DNA of 47,517 nucleotides, taken from Flavobacteriaceae bacterium. Lineage in GTDB: Bacteria > Bacteroidota > Bacteroidia > Flavobacteriales > Flavobacteriaceae. A program made the position numbers and the translations under genes. Positions 42,355-47,517 of the stretch are shown here, in pieces (the stretch's first letter is position 1; each line of letters starts with the position of its first letter). The notes below the pieces were generated by a model. The model was not told the origin of the DNA, searched no databases, and saw only the letters and a list, made by a program, of their open reading frames with translations. Location of the stretch: positions 1 through 47,517 of the forward strand of contig JANQHL010000105.1 in assembly GCA_028277085.1 (NCBI GenBank), in the 5' to 3' direction.

Positions 42355-43452
42355 ATGATCAAAAATTTCATCTTATTTCTTGGACTATCAATTAGTTTAT
42401 TTGTGATCGTACTTTTACTCAGAAAGCCCAAAAAGAAAGTATCGGATTATTTGCTGATTGTATGGTTTTCGGCCTCCTTTTTTCATTTAGGCTTTTTTTT
42501 TCTAGGTTTCAACTACTTATTAGCCGACAATTACCTGTTAATTGCATTTGGCAATACACTACCCGCACTTCACATCTTTGTCAACTCCATTTACATTAAT
42601 GTACTTCGCTCAAAGTCAATTTTTCCCTTAGCTTATATTTATGGATTTGTCTTACTGGCATACGTTGGCGCCTACTATTATATGGGTAGTTCAGGAAGTA
42701 CTGTCCAAAATGGAATGTTGTTGAGTTATTCATCCAATGCTGCCAGGTGGACTTATTTTGTGCCACCTTCATTCTTATTGGTCTACCTTGTTACGGGAGC
42801 TTATATCCTAAGGGCAATCCGCATTTATCGCTTTAATTTTAAGGCGATTTATTCCAACAATATACATAGTAATATTACTTGGCTAGGTTATTGGTTTTGG
42901 TCGTACATGGTAGGGTCAATAATTATAGTCTCCATAATATTATCCACGGATTTTGGATTAGTTTCGGTTCATATGGCATACATTATTGTTTCGGCAGTAC
43001 TATCACTTCAAATATTCTTCCTAGGACAGCTTGGTGTGACCAATAACTTTACCTTTGATCAGGTGTCTGATAAACACGTAAAATATGCTGCTAGCGGACT
43101 AAAGGAAAACAGGAAAGAAATTTTAAAACAACAATTACTGGATTATCTTCAGTCTTCGAAGGCTTATCTAAACCCAAATCTATCTTTACAAGACCTGGCA
43201 CTTGGGATTAAACTACCCGCTTACCAAATCTCTCAGCTTATCAATGAGTCGTTACAAACCTCTTTTTACGATCTTATCAATACATATCGGGTGTCAGAAT
43301 TTAAAAACAGGATAAACAATCCGCAATATAAACATATGTCCATCCTTGGGATCGCCTTGGATTGTGGTTTTAACTCAAAATCCGGTTTTTACAAATCTTT
43401 CAAAAAACATACCGGGATGAGTCCTTCAGCGTTTAAGAAAATTTCGTTTTAA
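42355..43452 (+). CDS. 7TM-type membrane AraC-family regulator
   Basis: 365 residues. Seven or so hydrophobic segments cover about 1-225 (FILFLGLSISLFVIVLLLRK opens the protein). The AraC domain follows with LSLQDLALGIKLPAYQISQL and MSILGIALDCGFNSKSGFYK then SFKKHTGMSPSAFKK. It is the same architecture as the protein at 24112. A terminator follows before the next gene. It may regulate the membrane protein at 43522 or distant genes. Confidence 0.9.
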   Translation: MIKNFILFLGLSISLFVIVLLLRKPKKKVSDYLLIVWFSASFFHLGFFFLGFNYLLADNYLLIAFGNTLPALHIFVNSIYINVLRSKSIFPLAYIYGFVLLAYVGAYYYMGSSGSTVQNGMLLSYSSNAARWTYFVPPSFLLVYLVTGAYILRAIRIYRFNFKAIYSNNIHSNITWLGYWFWSYMVGSIIIVSIILSTDFGLVSVHMAYIIVSAVLSLQIFFLGQLGVTNNFTFDQVSDKHVKYAASGLKENRKEILKQQLLDYLQSSKAYLNPNLSLQDLALGIKLPAYQISQLINESLQTSFYDLINTYRVSEFKNRINNPQYKHMSILGIALDCGFNSKSGFYKSFKKHTGMSPSAFKKISF

Positions 43453-43461
43453 GTCCACTCC

Positions 43462-43502
43462 TATCGGGAGACCTTCTTTGTATTGTCCCGGTATGTTTTT
43501 TT
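43462..43502 (+). terminator. Probable terminator after the 7TM-AraC gene
   Basis: TATCGGGA (43462-43469) pairs with TCCCGGTA (43486-43493) with one G-T, loop 16 nt, then TGTTTTTTT. Confidence 0.6.
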
Positions 43503-43521
43503 GTCTTCCTAAACTCAAAAG

Positions 43522-44310
43522 ATGAACAAAAGAATACTCCGTTTAATAGTAATCAGCTGTGGAGCCTGGTCAACACTTCAAGTGGGGCATGAATTAATTG
43601 GGCATGGATTAACCGTGCTTCTCATGGGGGGAAAGCCCCTGGCCGTTAATGCCATGTATTTTCATTATGATTTATCCTCCGTGAGTGATTTAGCTGACAG
43701 ATGGATCCGGGCCGGTGGTTCTATTTTCAATGTACTGTGGGCGCTTGGTTGTTTCCTGATGCTTATTAAAAAATGGTTTAAAACTGTTGAATTGAACTAT
43801 TTTTTATGGGTATCCAGCGTGATTAATCTTTTGCAATCGGGTTCCTATGTAGCATTTGGAAGGTTTATAGATGGTGGAATGGACTGGGCAATGATTATTG
43901 ATGGATTGGAACATCAGGTATACTGGGGGTATTTAGAATTAATAGTAGGCCTGTCTTTGTTACTCTGTGGTACATTAATAGCTGTAAAATTGGGTGGTTT
44001 ATTCATTGGCTCCGGTATTGTAAATACAAGTAAAAAACTATACTGGACACCATTGTTTTCAGCAACAACTATGTCTGTTATTTCTTCTTTGATTATGCCG
44101 ACTGAACAAAGATTTATGATGATTATGGGGGGAATTGGCAATGGCTTCACTTTTCTTTTGCCATTGTTTGTTTTGGGTTTTTTCAAAACAAAAGCCAAAA
44201 ATGAAAATGAAGTTTTTATCCCTTATACTTCTCCTGGGGTAATACTTTATGCATCACTAATTTCAATCTTCTACCTTTTTATAATGAGTCCTGGTATTAC
44301 ATTCAATTAA
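43522..44310 (+). CDS. Integral membrane protein with an HELIGH motif
   Basis: 262 residues with about six hydrophobic segments. The first helix contains GHELIGHGLTVLLMGG (H23, E24, H28). The spacing is H-E-x-x-x-H, one residue more than the HExxH zinc motif, so it is not a standard M50 peptidase. A second polar membrane motif, GRFIDGGMDWA (around 112-122), could supply a further ligand. The rest is hydrophobic helices (LELIVGLSLLLCGTLIAVKL, GFTFLLPLFVLGFFKTKAK). No family is recognised with certainty. It is preceded by a terminator and a 7TM-AraC gene. Confidence 0.6.
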   Translation: MNKRILRLIVISCGAWSTLQVGHELIGHGLTVLLMGGKPLAVNAMYFHYDLSSVSDLADRWIRAGGSIFNVLWALGCFLMLIKKWFKTVELNYFLWVSSVINLLQSGSYVAFGRFIDGGMDWAMIIDGLEHQVYWGYLELIVGLSLLLCGTLIAVKLGGLFIGSGIVNTSKKLYWTPLFSATTMSVISSLIMPTEQRFMMIMGGIGNGFTFLLPLFVLGFFKTKAKNENEVFIPYTSPGVILYASLISIFYLFIMSPGITFN

Positions 44311-44692
44311 TTCCGCGAACCTTGAATTCAATACTTATTTTTACGCCCTTCTTTATTAGGCTTCATATCTTACATTGCTAAATAGTAAATGAAGCCTGTT
44401 AAAAGTCGATGTACTGTTCCTCTGCTTAATCAATCACAATAATCGATTTTATTCCCATTTACCCTTGCGTGGGTTGTGTTATTTTCGGGATTGTTCCAAT
44501 TTCATCTGCCTACTTTTTCACAAATCATCCTTTTCAGTAAACAAATACGTCTCATCCTGTTGAGGGCTTTAATGACTACGGTGTCATGAGACATCAAAAC
44601 CTCATGTACTGCTCAAGCAATTTTTTATAAATTACTTATTGTATTTTATACACTAAGTAGTTATATTTGTCAAACATACACCATAATTAGTA
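44311..44692. other. Gene-free stretch, about 380 bp
   Basis: No gene is supported. The last 60 bp hold the promoter of the Nudix-like regulator. No operator-like repeats or terminator were recognised. Confidence 0.6.
44639..44669 (+). promoter_or_regulatory. Bacteroidota-type promoter of the disaccharide locus
   Basis: TTG at 44639-44641, a 20-nt spacer, and TATATTTG at 44662-44669. The regulator ATG lies 29 bp further on. Confidence 0.75.
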
Positions 44693-44698
44693 TTGATT

Positions 44699-45445
44699 AT
44701 GCTAAAAACAGTTTCACAATTAAATACTTATATATCTGTAGATTGTGTGGTCTTTGGTTACGATGCTGAAAAACTAAATGTATTACTTGTAGAAAGAACA
44801 CTAAGTGAAGATAAACAGTTGCCGGATTTCCAACCGGACTGGACCCTGACGGGAAATCACGTGTACGAAGGGGAGACCATAAAAGAGGCGGCCACCAGGG
44901 TGGTTTTTAATCTCACAGGCATATCTGATATCTATTTGGAGCAGTTCAAAACCTTTGCAGATCCCGGACGGCTGCTAAAGCCAAAGGACCAAAAATGGCT
45001 TCGGAGTATCGGAAAGAATCCGGAGGAACGAGTGGTCTCCATTGGTTACTTCGCGTTATTGGCAACTCAGGATGTCTCTCTCAAATGGATGGGAAGAAGG
45101 GTGAAGTGGGCCCCCGTGAAGACAGTGGGCCAACTGGGTTTTGACCATAATGAAATATTAGAGCAAGCCATGGAAGCCCTGCGCAACAAAATGAAGCATG
45201 AGCCCATTGGTTTCGGGTTGTTACCGGAAAAATTTACGCTAACCCAATTGCAAACCGTATATGAACAGATCTTTGACACCCGGTTTGACAAGCGGAATTT
45301 CAGAAAGAAAGTAAACCGCATGAAATATGTGATCCCCCTAAATGAAAAACAAAAGGGGGTACCCCATAAACCCGCCCAGCTCTACATGTTCAGCAGGGAG
45401 GTATTTGAAAAAACGAAAAAAGAGCTGTTTGATTTTGTGATCTAA
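44699..45445 (+). CDS. Nudix-like sugar-responsive transcription regulator (NrtR/AraR type)
   Basis: 248 residues from ATG 44699. Residues about 10-135 are a Nudix fold (DCVVFGYDAEKLNVLLVER, LTGNHVYEGETIKEAATRVV). The Nudix box is degenerate: the REUxEE part reads RVVFNL, so the catalytic glutamates are absent and hydrolysis is unlikely. Residues about 165-245 form a winged helix (FTLTQLQTVYEQIFDTRFDK and NFRKKVNRMKYVIP). The architecture matches the NrtR family, including AraR of Bacteroides, where the Nudix domain binds a sugar. A sugar permease and a GH94 phosphorylase follow, so the ligand may be cellobiose, its breakdown product or a related sugar. Confidence 0.85.
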   Translation: MLKTVSQLNTYISVDCVVFGYDAEKLNVLLVERTLSEDKQLPDFQPDWTLTGNHVYEGETIKEAATRVVFNLTGISDIYLEQFKTFADPGRLLKPKDQKWLRSIGKNPEERVVSIGYFALLATQDVSLKWMGRRVKWAPVKTVGQLGFDHNEILEQAMEALRNKMKHEPIGFGLLPEKFTLTQLQTVYEQIFDTRFDKRNFRKKVNRMKYVIPLNEKQKGVPHKPAQLYMFSREVFEKTKKELFDFVI

Positions 45446-45461
45446 CCAACCCATCTAAACT

Positions 45462-47075
45462 ATGGAACCTTCAAAAAAACACAAACTGTCATTTCTCGAA
45501 AAAGCCGGTTATGCCCTTGGGGACGGAGCGGCCAACATCGCTTGGCGGGGGGTAGCTACCTTCCTGTTTATTTTTTATACCGATGTTTACGGATTAAGCC
45601 CGGCATCCGTTGGATTATTATTGCTGATCGCCAGGTCCAGCGATGGTATCAGCGATGTCCTAATGGGAATTGTAGGGGACAGAACAAACACCAAATACGG
45701 GAAATTCCGACCCTGGGTCCTGTGGACGGCCCTCCCCCTAGCCGCTACACTGTCCCTATTGTTTACCACTCCTGATCTGGGCCCTACCGGCAAAATTGTG
45801 TATGCCTATAGCACCTACATTATTTTCACCTTGCTGTATACCGCCAACAACGTTCCTTATGGCGCACTAATGGGCGTGATCACGGGTGATGACAAGGAAC
45901 GCACAGTCCTCGGCTCTTATCGTATGGTTGGTGCTTTTGCAGGGGGTATGCTGGTACAGGGCGCCTTGCTGTTCCTTGTGGCCTTTTATGGCAATGTTAA
46001 TCCAACCGTGACGGTCTCGCCGGTAAATGAGGATACCTACACTGTAGTGGTTAGTGCCCCCAGGGATGTGGCCAATGCCAATATTAAAACTGAAAATGGG
46101 CTAGCCACCTTTGCATGGGCAAATGGTGAAACGCAAGCCGAGGAAGCAACACATAGCATTAGCTTCTCTATGGAAGCAGAACAGGAATATGCTTTTCTCG
46201 TTAGCGGAGAACCCGGTATCACAACAACGGATATCTCCATTATAGATCAGAAGAAAGGATATAGCAATGCCATTTACCTAATGTCCGTATTTCTGGCCTT
46301 GTTCTTAATCCTGACCTTTATCAGTACCCGCGAAAGGGTAAAACCTCCAAAGGAGCAAAAGTCCAACTTAAAAAGGGACTTTTATGACCTGGTCCGTAAC
46401 AAGCCCTGGTTGGTACTCCTGTTTATCGGTCTGCTGTTTAATGTATATAATTCCATAAAACAAGGTATTACCGTTATTTACTTTACGCATTATTTACAAG
46501 ATCAATTGTTGTCCGCTTCTTACCTGGTGGCGCTTATGGTGGCCTCCATAATTGGGGCCATGGCTACGGGCTGGTTAGGACGAAAACTGGGCAAAAAAGA
46601 ATTATTCATTTATGCCTTACTTTTTTCCGGGGCCGTTAATACTTTGCTCCTCTTTTGCGGACCGGACAACGTTTTTTGGATATTCACCATAGGTACGGTC
46701 TCTGAATTTGCGGCCGCGGTCTTCCCCACGCTATTCTTTGCCATGCTTGGTGATGCCGCAGATTATTCTGAATTTAAAAATGGCCGACGGGCAACAGGTC
46801 TGGTATACTCTGCAGGTTCTTTTGCCACTAAGTTTGGCGGTGGTCTGGCCGGAGTGGTCATAGGTGCCATCCTGGCGGCATATCATTATGACGGGCTGGA
46901 TCAGGTAGCGATCCAGGGGGCTATTCCCGGAATTATTATGTTGATGAGTTGGGTGCCCGCTATCGTAGCCGGAATTGCCGCCATAGTCATGGTGCTCTAT
47001 CCGCTTAATCAAAGTAAAATGGATGAGATCACCATAGCACTGAACCAACGACGCCAAAAGGAGCTGGGTGTCTAA
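45462..47075 (+). CDS. GPH-family sugar:cation symporter with a periplasmic insert
   Basis: 537 residues, longer than the usual 450 or so. The start EKAGYALGDGAANIAWRGVA and TNTKYGKFRPWVLW are signatures of the glycoside-pentoside-hexuronide symporter family. Residues about 175-262 hold an insert between membrane helices with a beta-rich, Ig-like look (NEDTYTVVVSAPRDVANANI, SISFSMEAEQEYAFLVSGEP) that would face the periplasm. The rest returns to helices (NAIYLMSVFLALFLILTFIS and so on) with TRERVKPPKEQKS. It imports a disaccharide with H+ or Na+. It lies 16 bp after the regulator and 48 bp before the phosphorylase. Confidence 0.9.
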   Translation: MEPSKKHKLSFLEKAGYALGDGAANIAWRGVATFLFIFYTDVYGLSPASVGLLLLIARSSDGISDVLMGIVGDRTNTKYGKFRPWVLWTALPLAATLSLLFTTPDLGPTGKIVYAYSTYIIFTLLYTANNVPYGALMGVITGDDKERTVLGSYRMVGAFAGGMLVQGALLFLVAFYGNVNPTVTVSPVNEDTYTVVVSAPRDVANANIKTENGLATFAWANGETQAEEATHSISFSMEAEQEYAFLVSGEPGITTTDISIIDQKKGYSNAIYLMSVFLALFLILTFISTRERVKPPKEQKSNLKRDFYDLVRNKPWLVLLFIGLLFNVYNSIKQGITVIYFTHYLQDQLLSASYLVALMVASIIGAMATGWLGRKLGKKELFIYALLFSGAVNTLLLFCGPDNVFWIFTIGTVSEFAAAVFPTLFFAMLGDAADYSEFKNGRRATGLVYSAGSFATKFGGGLAGVVIGAILAAYHYDGLDQVAIQGAIPGIIMLMSWVPAIVAGIAAIVMVLYPLNQSKMDEITIALNQRRQKELGV

Positions 47076-47123
47076 TAACGTATTGAAACCCCCAAATAAA
47101 GTTTAAAACCTATAGCACACGAT

Positions 47124-47517
47124 ATGAAATTTGGATATTTTGACGACGATAACAGGGAATACGTAATCACCGATCCCGCAACCCCATGGCCCTGGATCAA
47201 TTACCTGGGGAATAAAGATTTTTTCTCGCTTATTTCAAATACCGCAGGCGGATATTCCTTTTACATGGATGCTAAATTCCGAAGGTTAACACGATACCGC
47301 TACAATAACGTCCCCATGGATTCGGGAGGCCGGTATTTCTATATCAAGGACGGGGATACTTTTTGGTCACCGGGCTGGAAACCCTGTAAGACAGCGCTTG
47401 ACGCCTATGAATGCAGACATGGGATGAACTATACGCGAATTCGGGGTGAAAAAGACGGTATTTCGGCGGAGGCCTTGTTTTTTGTTCCCCTTTACACCCA
47501 TGCGGAAGTCCAGAAGT
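47124..47517 (+). CDS. GH94 cellobiose phosphorylase (N-terminal part, cut by window edge)
   Basis: 131 residues are seen from ATG 47124 to the window end. [60 protein letters not shown] and [11 protein letters not shown] match the N-terminal beta-sandwich domain of GH94 cellobiose phosphorylases. The full enzymes are about 800 residues and split cellobiose with phosphate into glucose 1-phosphate and glucose in the cytoplasm, saving ATP. The active-site domain is beyond the edge, so a relative such as chitobiose or laminaribiose phosphorylase cannot be fully excluded, although the N-terminus is close to the cellobiose type. It is the last visible gene of the locus. Confidence 0.9.
   Translation, partial: MKFGYFDDDNREYVITDPATPWPWINYLGNKDFFSLISNTAGGYSFYMDAKFRRLTRYRYNNVPMDSGGRYFYIKDGDTFWSPGWKPCKTALDAYECRHGMNYTRIRGEKDGISAEALFFVPLYTHAEVQK

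Noticed and set aside
43522-44310. M50 peptidase call for the HELIGH protein
   Set aside because: The spacing is H-E-x-x-x-H and not HExxH, and PDZ or NxxPxxxLDG-type motifs are missing.

Overview
The window looks like a chromosomal segment of a member of the Bacteroidota, most likely a Flavobacteriaceae. The evidence is several promoters of the TTG / TAnnTTTG type typical of the phylum, a FecI/FecR pair, a clustered family of short membrane proteins of the type annotated as DUF6090, 7TM-AraC regulators, Bacteroidota-style intergenic repeats, and GC of roughly 40-45%. No prophage, CRISPR array, integrase or classical IS transposase was seen.

Layout. 1-1.8 kb: sigma/FecR-type anti-sigma pair on the minus strand, running off the left edge. 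2.7-7.0 kb: an EEP-fold nuclease/phosphatase, then a run of a beta-propeller lipoprotein, an FGE-like protein without the catalytic cysteines and an NTF2-fold protein. 7.5-10.7 kb: NCS1-type permease plus mannitol-dehydrogenase-family oxidoreductase. 10.75-11.4 kb: a tRNA-Asn transcription unit with its own promoter and terminator, holding one intact tRNA and several decayed tRNA pieces interrupted by palindromes. 11.4-16.3 kb: RseP, a SCO1-like protein, and FeoA-FeoB with a Cys-rich FeoB companion. 16.4-19.3 kb: ECF sigma factor, HEAT-repeat anti-sigma candidate and two DUF4097 proteins. 19.3-22.2 kb: minus-strand operon led by an S9 peptidase. 22.4-24.1 kb: a DUF885 gene broken by one stop codon. 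24.1-29.7 kb: 7TM-AraC regulator, small exported protein, gene relics and a large Asp-box protein. 29.8-33.0 kb: tandem DUF6090-type array carrying in-frame palindromes and a DUF559 nuclease cassette with terminal inverted repeats. 33.0-41.9 kb: oxidoreductases, a VIT1-type transporter, AraC and Crp regulators, a SnoaL/hydrolase fusion and an MFS exporter. 42.4-44.3 kb: 7TM-AraC regulator and an integral membrane protein. 44.7-47.5 kb: a disaccharide locus with a Nudix-like regulator, GPH symporter and GH94 cellobiose phosphorylase (cut by the right edge).

The most unusual content is the set of short palindromic elements. Closely related palindromes sit in intergenic DNA, inside decayed tRNA-Asn copies and, in frame, inside protein genes of the DUF6090-type array. 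In that array a DUF559 nuclease gene is flanked by about 27-bp inverted repeats and joined at both ends to its neighbours by 4-bp ATGA overlaps. This resembles a homing-nuclease-like or palindrome-spreading mobile system, but mobility is inferred and not shown by the sequence alone.
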